A stretch of 7,148 nucleotides of DNA from NCBI GenBank assembly GCA_002862585.1, contig PKDP01000066.1:1-7148 (forward strand). Reading direction: 5' to 3'. Every line of letters starts with the position of its first letter. Position 1 is the first letter of the stretch. Source of the DNA: Flavobacteriales bacterium (GTDB lineage Bacteria; Bacteroidota; Bacteroidia; Flavobacteriales; UBA7312). The notes under the pieces were generated by a model. It was given only the letters and a program-made list of their open reading frames with translations. It was not told the origin of the DNA and ran no database searches. Made by a program: the position numbers and the translations under genes. Below, piece by piece: positions 1 to 6,924 of the stretch.

Positions 1-935
1 TCAAAGTAATTTTCAAAAACACCTAATCGAGCGGCATCTTTTTCTGTTGTCAAAATTAACTTTTCTTCTGAATCAATCTTTTTAAAACAGTCAATAATTT
101 TTAAAACATCTCTTTTTTTATAGTGATAGTGGTCTCTAAATTCAAAGTGTTCACATATTTTAGCCTTCGAATCAACATAATCTTTTATCTTTTTAGAAGA
201 TGCTATGCCAGTTAATAAAACTATTTTTTTGTTGTCAATCTCCAAATCACCTTCTCCAAATAAATATTTTGGGGTTAAATATTCAATGTATGAATAGCAT
301 AATTTTTGATGAAAAAATGGAGCTATTTGTTCATTCAAACGGTATTCATCTAAGGGTAATAATGGAGAAGGAGATTTTGTAACAACAATAATATCGGCTC
401 TACTTGCTCTATTACATGATTCTCTTAGATTGCCAAATGGAATTAAATAATCATTAATAAATAAGTTATCGTAAGTAGTAAGTAAAATATTCAAACCAGG
501 CTTTACCCAACGGTGTTGGTAAGCATCATCCAAAATAATTAATTCATACTCCTCATGAATAATATTCTGTATACCAACATTTCTGCTCTCAGATACAGCT
601 ATTTTAACGTCATGAAATTTTTTTTGCATTTGTAAAGGCTCGTCTCCAACATCATTAATAAATGAGTCGCTTTCTACCCATTTGAAACCTGTTGTATCCC
701 GACCATACCCCCTACTTAATACGGCAATTTTACTCTTATTCTCTAACAATTTAATAATGTACTCAACATGAGGCGATTTTCCACTCCCCCCTGTACACAA
801 ATTACCAACTGAAATAATTGGGACAGAATATTCCCTCGAAGAAAATAAGCCAATATCAAAAAACAAATTTCTGAAATAAACAAAAATTCCATAAAAAAGA
901 GTAACAGAAAGAAGAAACAATCTTAGAAATGGCAT
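1..935 (-). CDS. lpxK: Tetraacyldisaccharide 4'-kinase (LpxK), 3' end cut off by the window
   Basis: LpxK phosphorylates the 4' position of the tetraacyl-disaccharide 1-phosphate, using ATP, at the inner face of the cytoplasmic membrane. This is a late step in lipid A synthesis. I translated the minus strand from the ATG at 935-933 and found 311 open codons running to the left edge. Visible features are an N-terminal hydrophobic stretch (about residues 5-20) that suits membrane association, a P-loop GGSGKSP (49-55) preceded by VGN, SRGYGR (74-79), GDEP (97-100), LDDAYQHR (135-142), the RDHYHY segment (267-272) and TTEKDAARL (296-304). All are typical LpxK blocks. The Asp in GDEP and a His in the DHYHY segment are the likely catalytic pair, by analogy with the studied Aquifex enzyme (inference). 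Relatives are about 340-350 residues, so roughly 30-40 are missing. The start is the first ATG after an in-frame TAA; no Shine-Dalgarno is visible. The gene is divergent from the Nif3-like gene. Confidence 0.93.
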   Translation of the reverse strand, partial: MPFLRLFLLSVTLFYGIFVYFRNLFFDIGLFSSREYSVPIISVGNLCTGGSGKSPHVEYIIKLLENKSKIAVLSRGYGRDTTGFKWVESDSFINDVGDEPLQMQKKFHDVKIAVSESRNVGIQNIIHEEYELIILDDAYQHRWVKPGLNILLTTYDNLFINDYLIPFGNLRESCNRASRADIIVVTKSPSPLLPLDEYRLNEQIAPFFHQKLCYSYIEYLTPKYLFGEGDLEIDNKKIVLLTGIASSKKIKDYVDSKAKICEHFEFRDHYHYKKRDVLKIIDCFKKIDSEEKLILTTEKDAARLGVFENYF

Positions 936-967
936 ATTATAATAAGGAAATAAATTTTCAATTTTAA

Positions 968-975
968 CAAATATA
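968..975 (-). promoter_or_regulatory. Candidate -7 element of the lpxK promoter
   Basis: Read on the minus strand, this is TATATTTG, a perfect match to the Bacteroidota -7 consensus TAnnTTTG. It lies 32 bases upstream of the lpxK ATG, which would leave a leader of roughly 25 bases. I find no TTG or TTTG -33 element about 20 bases further upstream, and the spacer is so A/T-rich that a chance match is possible. Confidence 0.35.
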
Positions 976-991
976 TAAATTAATTATATGT

Positions 992-999
992 TATTTTTG
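992..999 (+). promoter_or_regulatory. Possible -7 element just before the Nif3-like gene
   Basis: TATTTTTG fits TAnnTTTG but ends only five bases before the ATG at 1005. Transcription from it would start at or near the start codon and give a leaderless message. No -33 TTG is present on the plus strand of this spacer. It is recorded because no better plus-strand promoter candidate is visible between the divergent genes. Confidence 0.2.
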
Positions 1000-1004
1000 G
1001 TTTT

Positions 1005-2102
1005 ATGAAATTATATGAAATTATCAATCATCTGGAATCAATTGCACCGCTCAGTTTGCAAGAAAACTACGACAATTCTGGACTGATTGTTGGTGATAAA
1101 AGTAGAGAAGTAAATGTAGCTTTAATCAGTTTAGATTGCACCGAGGAAGTTATAGAAGAAGCTATAAATGAGAATTGTGAGTTAATAATTGCTCATCACC
1201 CAATTGTATTTGAAGGTTTGAAGAAAATTACTGGCTCAAACTATATTGAACGCACCCTACTAAAAGCCATTAAAAATAATATTTCCATATATGCTATCCA
1301 TACTAATTTGGATAATGTTAAAGAAGGTGTAAATGGAGCTATCGCAAATAAAATAGGTTTAGTAGATACTAAAATACTAAGACCCAAATCGTCACTTATT
1401 AAAAAGTTAGTAGTTTGTTGTCCATCAGATTCAGATCAAAAATTAAAAAATAAATTATGGGAAGCTGGAGCTGGTAATATTGGAAATTATAGTAAGTGTA
1501 GCTTTAGAAGTGAAGGTATAGGAACATTTAAAGGAAATAATGATAGTAATCCATCTATTGGAACTAAAAATACATTTCATTCTGAAAATGAAATTAAAAT
1601 TGAAATGATTTTTCCAACATATTTGGAACACAAAATCTTATCAACACTGTTCGAGGCACATCCTTATGAAGAAGTATCCTATGAAGTGTATACTCTAGAA
1701 AATAAAAATCAAAATATAGGTTCAGGGATTTATGGTAAGCTCACAAAACCTATGAATAGCAAAGCATTTTTGAAATTTGTGAAAAATGAGATGAAAACCG
1801 ACTGCATCAGACATACAGAAGTTTGTAAAGAAAATATTCAAACAGTAGCAATTTGCGGTGGTTCTGGCTCTTTTTTACTTGATGATGCAAAAAGAATTGG
1901 AGCGGATATATTCATCAGTTCAGATTTTAAATACCATCAATTTTTTGACGCCGATAATGAAATAATAATAGCCGATATTGGACATTATGAAAGCGAACAA
2001 TTCACCAAAGAACTTATTAGTGATATTCTTAAGAAAAAATTTACTAAGTTTGCCACCCGTTTATCAAGTGTAAATACGAACCCTATCAATTATTTGAAAT
2101 AA
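1005..2102 (+). CDS. Nif3-like dinuclear metal centre protein (YqfO/YbgI family) with central inserted domain
   Basis: Members form ring-shaped hexamers with a two-metal site on each subunit. The family is often labelled 'GTP cyclohydrolase 1 type 2 homolog', but its physiological role is not firmly known. The N-terminus, with LSLQENYDNSGL (17-28), is characteristic and fixes the start. Probable metal ligands are H64 and H65 in AHHPIVF, D103 in HTNLDN, H327 in DIGHYESE, and E331. The block DIFISSDFKYH (301-311) is also typical. At 365 residues this is the long form: about residues 130-235, ending in FEAHPYEEVSYEVY (217-230), form the inserted PII/CutA-like domain found in YqfO-type proteins, while short YbgI-type members lack it. 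The stop overlaps the next start by one base (TAATG), which implies translational coupling with the zinc-ribbon gene. No Shine-Dalgarno is visible. Family assignment is firm; the exact function is not. Confidence 0.93.
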   Translation: MKLYEIINHLESIAPLSLQENYDNSGLIVGDKSREVNVALISLDCTEEVIEEAINENCELIIAHHPIVFEGLKKITGSNYIERTLLKAIKNNISIYAIHTNLDNVKEGVNGAIANKIGLVDTKILRPKSSLIKKLVVCCPSDSDQKLKNKLWEAGAGNIGNYSKCSFRSEGIGTFKGNNDSNPSIGTKNTFHSENEIKIEMIFPTYLEHKILSTLFEAHPYEEVSYEVYTLENKNQNIGSGIYGKLTKPMNSKAFLKFVKNEMKTDCIRHTEVCKENIQTVAICGGSGSFLLDDAKRIGADIFISSDFKYHQFFDADNEIIIADIGHYESEQFTKELISDILKKKFTKFATRLSSVNTNPINYLK

Positions 2103-2866
2103 TGGCAAAAAAGAAAGCTGTAACAACAGAATTTTCAGTTGAAGACAAACTTCAAGCATTACATAAATTACAATCCATCGATTCAGAGATTGACAAGATA
2201 AGAACAGTTAGAGGAGAATTACCTCTTGAAGTTCAAGATTTAGAAGATGATTTAAAAGGTGTAGAAACAAGAATCGAAAAAATTGATGCAGACATCACCG
2301 ATAAAGAAAGCTTTATTTCTAAAAGAAAATTAGCTATCAAAGAAGCCGAAGAGCTTGTTAAAAAGTACAATAAGCAACTTGAAAGCATTAAGAACAATCG
2401 TGAATATGATTCTTTAAGCAAAGAGATTGAATTTCAAAACTTAGAAATTGAACTTGCTAACAAAAAAATAAAGGATAACCTTTCTAAAATTGAATTCTTA
2501 AACGAAACTAAAGCTAGTTCTACTGAGCATTATAATGAAAGAAAAGACATCTTTGAAGAAAAGAAAAAAGAATTAGATACTATTATTTCTGAAACAGAAA
2601 AAGACGAAAAAAGCTTATTAAAACAGTCTGAAGCTGCTCAAAAAGTAGTGGACGAGCGTTTATTATCAGCCTATAAAAGAATCAGAACTAACTCTAGAAA
2701 TGGATTAGCAGTAGTATCTGTTGATAGAGATGCTTGTGGTGGATGTTTCAGTAAAATACCCCCACAGAGACAGTTAGATATCAAAGCTCACAAAAAAGTA
2801 ATTGTATGCGAACATTGTGGTAGAATTCTAATAGATTCTCAAATGTTTGAAACAGAAAAGGCATAA
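2102..2866 (+). CDS. Coiled-coil protein with C-terminal C4 zinc ribbon (DUF164/CT398/HP0958-like)
   Basis: The 254-residue product has a lysine-rich start, then long heptad-like helices rich in Lys, Glu, Leu and Ile from about residues 14 to 185, which should form an antiparallel coiled coil. A C-terminal zinc ribbon follows, with C212 and C215 in CGGC and C236 and C239 in CEHC. The segment KNNREYDSLSKEIE (97-110), at the probable turn of the coil, is a conserved hallmark of this family. Characterised relatives are Chlamydia CT398 and Helicobacter HP0958 (FlgZ), the latter tied to RpoN and flagellar mRNA. No flagellar genes are visible here, so that role should not be transferred. The ATG shares its A with the TAA of the Nif3-like gene, and an intrinsic terminator begins 24 bases after the stop, so the two genes form a compact bicistron. 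A molecular function in Bacteroidota is unknown to me. Confidence 0.9.
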   Translation: MAKKKAVTTEFSVEDKLQALHKLQSIDSEIDKIRTVRGELPLEVQDLEDDLKGVETRIEKIDADITDKESFISKRKLAIKEAEELVKKYNKQLESIKNNREYDSLSKEIEFQNLEIELANKKIKDNLSKIEFLNETKASSTEHYNERKDIFEEKKKELDTIISETEKDEKSLLKQSEAAQKVVDERLLSAYKRIRTNSRNGLAVVSVDRDACGGCFSKIPPQRQLDIKAHKKVIVCEHCGRILIDSQMFETEKA

Positions 2867-2880
2867 TTTATTTTTTAAAC

Positions 2881-2888
2881 TAAATTTG
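2881..2888 (+). promoter_or_regulatory. Candidate -7 element for the TPR gene, next to the terminator
   Basis: TAAATTTG is a perfect match to TAnnTTTG and ends two bases before the terminator stem. Initiation some 5-8 bases downstream would fall inside the left arm of the hairpin, giving a transcript lacking part of that arm and a leader of about 25 bases. The nearest upstream TTTG (2846-2849) leaves a 31-base spacer, longer than the usual spacing of about 20, so support rests on the -7 match alone. Confidence 0.3.
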
Positions 2889-2890
2889 TA

Positions 2891-2919
2891 GGGATTCTAA
2901 AATTAGAATCCCTTTTTTT
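2891..2919 (+). terminator. Intrinsic terminator after the Nif3-like/zinc-ribbon pair
   Basis: A perfect 10-base inverted repeat, GGGATTCTAA and TTAGAATCCC, is separated by two bases and followed by seven T residues (2913-2919). In practice it would fold as about nine pairs with a four-base loop. It lies 24 bases past the zinc-ribbon stop codon, as expected for the end of that transcription unit. The T-run ends immediately before the A of the next start codon. Confidence 0.8.
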
Positions 2920-4395
2920 ATGCGTTTTACTTTAATTACCATATTTCACATTTTATTAATCCATTCAGCTTACGCTAATTTTGACTGGAACGAAAATTGC
3001 AAACAAGCATATACGAACACCATTCAGCTTAAATTTGATAAAGCAAACGGTATTTTAGAAAACGAAAGATCCCTCAATCCTACAAACTCATTAGTCTATC
3101 TTATTGAAAACTACGCTGACTATCTTAAAATTCAAATCAGTGAAGAAAAAAATGAATTTGATAAATTAAAATCTTTGAAAGATGACCGTCTGTCAATTAT
3201 TAAAGACGATGATTCAGAATCGCCTTGGAAATTATATTCTGAAGCTGAAATTCATTTACAATGGGCGGCAAATAGACTGAAATTTGGAGAATACTTTACA
3301 GCAGCTTACGAAATCAATAAAGCCTTCCGACTATTAACTGAAAACGATAAAAAATACCCTCATTTTTTACCAAACAAAAAAAGTCTTGGAGTCTTGTACT
3401 CTCTTATAGGCAGTGTACCTAAACAGTACAATTGGGTTTTATCTATTATTGGTATGGAAGGAAATTTAGACAATGGTTTAAAACTTATGAGAACCACTAT
3501 TGATAAAATGAAAACAGACTCTATATATTCATCAATGGTTGAAGAAACATATTTTTTGTATGCTTTCCTAAAAATGAATTTAGACAATAATCATATTGAC
3601 TTAAAAAATCTTTTAGAAGAAATTGAAAACAGTGACTATCTACTTTTAAATTTTGCAGCTAGCAGAATAGCTACAAAGTTAGGACAGAATGACTTAGCCA
3701 TTAGCATTTTAGAAAACAGAATAAAAGATAAAGACTACTACCCTTTTCATTATTTGGATTATTTAATTGCTGTTGGAAAACAAAATAAATTAGACTCAGA
3801 CTGTATTGAGTACTTCGAAAATTATGTTCAGAATTTCAGTGGCTTAAATTACAAAAAGTCAGCCTTAATGAGAATAAGTTGGCAATACCTGTTAATGGAT
3901 GATGAGCTGAATTTCAAGAAGTACAGAAATGAAGTTAATGACATTGGAGCTTTGTTTGTAGGAGCAGATAAAGAAGCTCAGGATTTCCATAAAAATAAAC
4001 TTAAGACTCACAAAGAATTGCTTAAAGCCAGATTATATTTTGACGGTGGTTATTATGAAAATTCACTACAAGAACTTGATGCTCTTAACCTAAAAGAACT
4101 AGAAAACACTATTTACAATTATTTAGAATTTAATTATAGAAAAGCTAGAGTATACGAAAAATTGGAAAATACTTATGAAGCTATTAACTTCTACAAACAA
4201 ACCATTGAAAAAGAGAAAAATGAAACTTTCTATTTTTCTCCTAAATCCGCATTACAACTAGGGTTAATTTTTGAGAAAAAAGGAGATAAAAACCAAGCTT
4301 CAAAATACTTTCAAAGTTGTATAGACATGCAAAATCATTTATATGAAAAAAGTCTAGAGCAAAAGGCAAAAGCAGGTCTTGAACGCCTCAACTAG
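2920..4395 (+). CDS. Exported tetratricopeptide-repeat protein of unknown function
   Basis: The 491-residue product opens with a signal peptide: Arg2, a hydrophobic core through about residue 14, and a probable type I cleavage site after AYA (17-19). It is therefore likely periplasmic or secreted. The body is almost entirely helical. Recognisable TPR-like units lie near 368-390, 402-436 and 443-475, the last two with clear Tyr/Ala/Gly spacing (for example ALQLGLIFEKKGDKNQASKYF). An earlier segment, GSVPKQYNWVLSIIGMEGN (164-182), resembles a block in the Iml2/TTC39 (DUF3808) group of TPR proteins; that link is a tentative inference. No catalytic motif is visible. The signal peptide supports this ATG even though it follows the terminator T-run directly and leaves no Shine-Dalgarno. 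The gene converges on the barrel gene and shares four bases (CTAG) with it. It may act as a protein-interaction scaffold. Confidence 0.85.
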   Translation: MRFTLITIFHILLIHSAYANFDWNENCKQAYTNTIQLKFDKANGILENERSLNPTNSLVYLIENYADYLKIQISEEKNEFDKLKSLKDDRLSIIKDDDSESPWKLYSEAEIHLQWAANRLKFGEYFTAAYEINKAFRLLTENDKKYPHFLPNKKSLGVLYSLIGSVPKQYNWVLSIIGMEGNLDNGLKLMRTTIDKMKTDSIYSSMVEETYFLYAFLKMNLDNNHIDLKNLLEEIENSDYLLLNFAASRIATKLGQNDLAISILENRIKDKDYYPFHYLDYLIAVGKQNKLDSDCIEYFENYVQNFSGLNYKKSALMRISWQYLLMDDELNFKKYRNEVNDIGALFVGADKEAQDFHKNKLKTHKELLKARLYFDGGYYENSLQELDALNLKELENTIYNYLEFNYRKARVYEKLENTYEAINFYKQTIEKEKNETFYFSPKSALQLGLIFEKKGDKNQASKYFQSCIDMQNHLYEKSLEQKAKAGLERLN

Positions 4396-5867
4396 AACTT
4401 CCAGCCCATTGTAAAAATCAAACTGTAAGATGTATTAGTAGTCTTATGAGCCGGCTCAAAAACAATACTATAAAGCGATTGTCCTTCTGAGTATTCCGAA
4501 AAAATATAAGCTAAATCTATATATCTATACTTTCCTCGCTTACCAATACCTAGTGTATAAGATGTCTTTTCATTTCTATACTCATCAATAGCGCCAACCA
4601 TTTCATCACTAACCAATGGATTTTGATAAAAAGAATAACCTCCTCTTATTAATATCGGCGAAAGATTTAACTCTGCTCCCAATCTAGTATTTACTACATC
4701 TGTATAATGATTTGAAATGATATTTTCTTGATTAGTGAAATAGTCATAATCATCGCCATTTAATTGCATTGTAGAATAATCAACAAATTCAACATCGGCA
4801 CTCAATAAAAGTTTATCAAGAATCAATGCCGCACTACCAATCACTTTCATAGGCGTAACTATCTCGTAGTCATAAATACCATAAGGTGAAGTATAAGAGT
4901 AGGCATAATCACTATCATTTAAACTATGTTGAGTCCTCATAATCATTTCCCACTCGTCGTGCATATCATTTAGAGTTGGAGAATGCCAAGCTAAACCAAT
5001 TCTAAAATTATCATTAGCCCTGTATATTGCACCCAATTTTAAATTGATACCACTACCAGTTGTCATTTGATTTTCGTAAACATCAAAAGATTGAACCGTT
5101 GAATTAGTGTCAGCAAAATTTCGCTCGTTATATCTTGTTTTCTTTTGGTAATTAATATTTGTCAGTCCGATTGTACCTCCCAAATAAATTTTCTCTTGGT
5201 AAGAACCGGCATAACTAATAGCAAACTCACCCATAGAACCAGAAATAATTGTTTGATTAAATTGGTCTTGCTCAGTTTCAACTTCTCTAAAATAATTACC
5301 ATCATCAATCCAACCACTAGAGTCCGTTTGCAAATCGATTAAATCTGTATCAAACGCACCCAATTCAAAGAACGGATCTAAATCATCAAGCGTATAACCC
5401 ATTGCTGAAGCTAAATATACATCAACCAAAGATGAGTTTGAATTGTAAGCACTTTGAATGGTGTTTGAGCGAAACACCTTAGTAGTATTGTAAGCAAAAC
5501 CCAAGTTTGTTCTTCTCCAATCTGATTCCTTAGACGCAGAGAGAGGAGCAACAAAACCTAACGAAGGTAAATTAAAGTTACCGGTGCTATTAATAATTTT
5601 ATTCCCCCTGTAGTAAGATGTCATATCTCGACCACTTAAATTCAAAGAATAAGCAAAATCATAAGACTGATAGACTCCCAAACCAGCAGGGTTAGTACTG
5701 AGAACAGAAATATCAGCACCCAAAGCACCGAAGGCGTTGCCCATCGCTGCAGTTCGAGCAGTTCCGACAACATCTGTTTCGGAAAAAAATAAAGCATCTT
5801 GATGCGATTGTGCGTTCACAGACAAGGCTGTGACTATTAAAAATACACTGAAAATGTTTCTAATCAT
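4392..5867 (-). CDS. FadL/OmpP1/TodX-like outer-membrane beta-barrel (often labelled 'hemin receptor')
   Basis: The 491-residue precursor has a signal peptide with hydrophobic core 4-15 and probable cleavage after VNA (17-19). The mature start, with DVVGTARTAAMGNAFGALGAD (32-52, including the AMGNAFGALG block) and then NPAGLGVY (59-66), is the signature of the OmpP1/FadL-type barrel family common in Bacteroidota. Repeated alternating hydrophobic/polar strands follow, including GINLKLGAIYRANDNFRIGLAWHSP split over 273-297, and the protein ends in a strand closing with Trp-Lys-Phe. A terminal Phe is typical of barrels handled by the BAM machinery. FadL members form 14-stranded channels for hydrophobic substrates. 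The 'hemin receptor' label in this phylum is inherited, and no haem-binding evidence is visible here. The gene starts seven bases after the His/Tyr-rich lipoprotein gene, so the two are probably co-transcribed. No terminator is seen before the convergent TPR gene. Confidence 0.88.
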   Translation of the reverse strand: MIRNIFSVFLIVTALSVNAQSHQDALFFSETDVVGTARTAAMGNAFGALGADISVLSTNPAGLGVYQSYDFAYSLNLSGRDMTSYYRGNKIINSTGNFNLPSLGFVAPLSASKESDWRRTNLGFAYNTTKVFRSNTIQSAYNSNSSLVDVYLASAMGYTLDDLDPFFELGAFDTDLIDLQTDSSGWIDDGNYFREVETEQDQFNQTIISGSMGEFAISYAGSYQEKIYLGGTIGLTNINYQKKTRYNERNFADTNSTVQSFDVYENQMTTGSGINLKLGAIYRANDNFRIGLAWHSPTLNDMHDEWEMIMRTQHSLNDSDYAYSYTSPYGIYDYEIVTPMKVIGSAALILDKLLLSADVEFVDYSTMQLNGDDYDYFTNQENIISNHYTDVVNTRLGAELNLSPILIRGGYSFYQNPLVSDEMVGAIDEYRNEKTSYTLGIGKRGKYRYIDLAYIFSEYSEGQSLYSIVFEPAHKTTNTSYSLIFTMGWKF

Positions 5868-5874
5868 AACTTAA

Positions 5875-6906
5875 TTATCTTGGTCTTCTACCACTACTTC
5901 CTCCTCTTGGTGAAGAGCTTCTTGGTGAAGAATTAAAAGATGGTTTTGAATATGTTTTATTGCTAGATGGTGTTTTTATTGAATTATCTTCAAAAGGTTT
6001 TTTAGTTTTCGATGGTTTACTATAAACAGGCTTTTTGTAAGACGGTTTAGAATAAGTTGGCTTATTATTCTGTGGTTTCTTGTTCGTATTAACAGACTGG
6101 TTAAAAACAGGTTTAGAAAACGAATCATTCACTTTTGAATTTGAATTAATGGAGTTGTTAATATTATTTGACGTTGGTCTCCTACTTCCAAATTCTGTGG
6201 TTTGCTGAACATTATAGTTCGGCTTTTTATCATTTTCAAAATTACCTTTTGAATAGGTCGCCTGTGGTTTTCTGTTTTTTACTTCTTGGCTGTATAATGA
6301 AGCAAATCTTTCTGGCGTTTTATTTTTATTATTCTCTCTAGGTCCATAATAAATACTATTGTTGTCATAAGAATTGTAATATGTAGGAGCATAAGCTAAC
6401 GAACCACCATGATGCCCGTGATAGCCGTGATGTCCATAATAGCCATGGTGATGGTGATGATAGAAAGGATGGTAATAAAACGGACTGTAACCATAGCTAT
6501 GATAAAATGGGTCATAATAGAATGGATCCCAAAAGTTATAGCCGTAATAAATACTAACACCGCAATGCAATGGATTGCTAGAGTACCAAAAAGAATTGGT
6601 GAAATAATTGTTGTAATAGCCAAAGCCAAAGCTAGGACCATGAAAACGTCTAATTCGTGAAGAATACTGATAATCGTAATAATCATCAGAAGCATACTCA
6701 TCAATATAGTTCTCCTCCACTGAATATTCTTCCTCTGCTACTTCCTCTTCAAGTCTAATTTCTGTAGACTCTTGCTCGGCAACTTCAGCATAATTATCAG
6801 AAGTATAATATATTTCATCTTTGAAAGCCGATGAAGTTGTTTCAATAGTAATGCAGGATGAAAAAATTAAGATGAATGAAAATAAAATAAGGAATGGACT
6901 TTTCAT
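5875..6906 (-). CDS. His/Tyr-rich putative lipoprotein with acidic N-region and basic Ser/Pro/Lys tail; function unknown
   Basis: I do not recognise a characterised family. The 343-residue product begins with Lys2 and a hydrophobic core, then IFSSC, where C18 would be the lipidated cysteine of a degenerate lipobox such as Bacteroidota often use. Three compositional zones follow. Residues about 40-76 are very acidic (Glu/Asp runs). Residues about 95-190 are rich in Tyr, Phe, Gly and His, with 12 His between 136 and 166 including five in a row (150-154). Residues about 190-343 are basic and low-complexity, with three YSKPS copies (285-289, 295-299, 319-323) and an Arg/Gly/Ser end. Only one other Cys is present (C115). 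The protein is probably an outer-membrane-anchored, largely disordered polypeptide. Metal binding by the His patch, and surface adhesion or matrix binding, are both inferences. It sits seven bases upstream of the barrel gene in the same direction, suggesting shared expression. Confidence 0.82.
   Translation of the reverse strand: MKSPFLILFSFILIFSSCITIETTSSAFKDEIYYTSDNYAEVAEQESTEIRLEEEVAEEEYSVEENYIDEYASDDYYDYQYSSRIRRFHGPSFGFGYYNNYFTNSFWYSSNPLHCGVSIYYGYNFWDPFYYDPFYHSYGYSPFYYHPFYHHHHHGYYGHHGYHGHHGGSLAYAPTYYNSYDNNSIYYGPRENNKNKTPERFASLYSQEVKNRKPQATYSKGNFENDKKPNYNVQQTTEFGSRRPTSNNINNSINSNSKVNDSFSKPVFNQSVNTNKKPQNNKPTYSKPSYKKPVYSKPSKTKKPFEDNSIKTPSSNKTYSKPSFNSSPRSSSPRGGSSGRRPR
5938..6054 (-). repeat. 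Degenerate Lys-Pro-Ser/Tyr coding repeats in the lipoprotein tail
   Basis: This stretch encodes residues 285-323, with three exact YSKPS units and related KKP/SKP words between them. The repeats are degenerate at DNA level, so they look like old in-frame expansion rather than a recent tandem array. The segment is strongly basic and probably disordered. Confidence 0.6.
6409..6501 (-). repeat. His/Gly/Tyr low-complexity coding patch
   Basis: This segment encodes residues 136-166, which carry 12 histidines. On the plus strand the core reads as ATG/GTG alternation (6445-6459), the complement of CAT/CAC codons for five consecutive His. Mixed use of the two His codons and interruption by Gly and Tyr reduce, but do not remove, the potential for replication slippage. 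A multi-His surface suggests metal coordination (inference). Confidence 0.65.
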
Positions 6907-6924
6907 AATGTATTTATTTAATGA

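Noticed and set aside
200..382. Open frame of 60 codons on the plus strand
   Set aside because: It lies antisense inside lpxK, which has a full set of family motifs on the other strand. The predicted peptide has no recognisable features.
2233..2421. Ser/Leu-rich minus-strand open frame
   Set aside because: It is the antisense shadow of the Lys/Glu-rich coiled-coil gene; such helices commonly leave Ser/Leu/Phe-rich frames opposite.
2102..2866. Direct transfer of the flagellar FlgZ name to the zinc-ribbon protein
   Set aside because: Only the fold and Cys motifs match; there is no flagellar context in the window, so a family-level call is safer.
3360..3587. Minus-strand open frame of 75 codons
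   Set aside because: It is fully contained, antisense, in the TPR gene, with no start signal or motif of its own.
5145..5342. Plus-strand open frame of 65 codons
   Set aside because: It is antisense to the beta-barrel gene, whose frame is well supported over its full length.
6409..6660. Met/Ile/Val-rich plus-strand frame of 83 codons
   Set aside because: It is the antisense shadow of the same low-complexity His/Tyr segment and has no independent support.
6396..6704. Met/Ile-rich 102-codon minus-strand frame resembling a membrane protein
   Set aside because: It is the same-strand shifted frame of the His/Tyr-rich segment; CAT and TAT codons read one base over give Ile/Met codons, so the hydrophobicity is an artefact.
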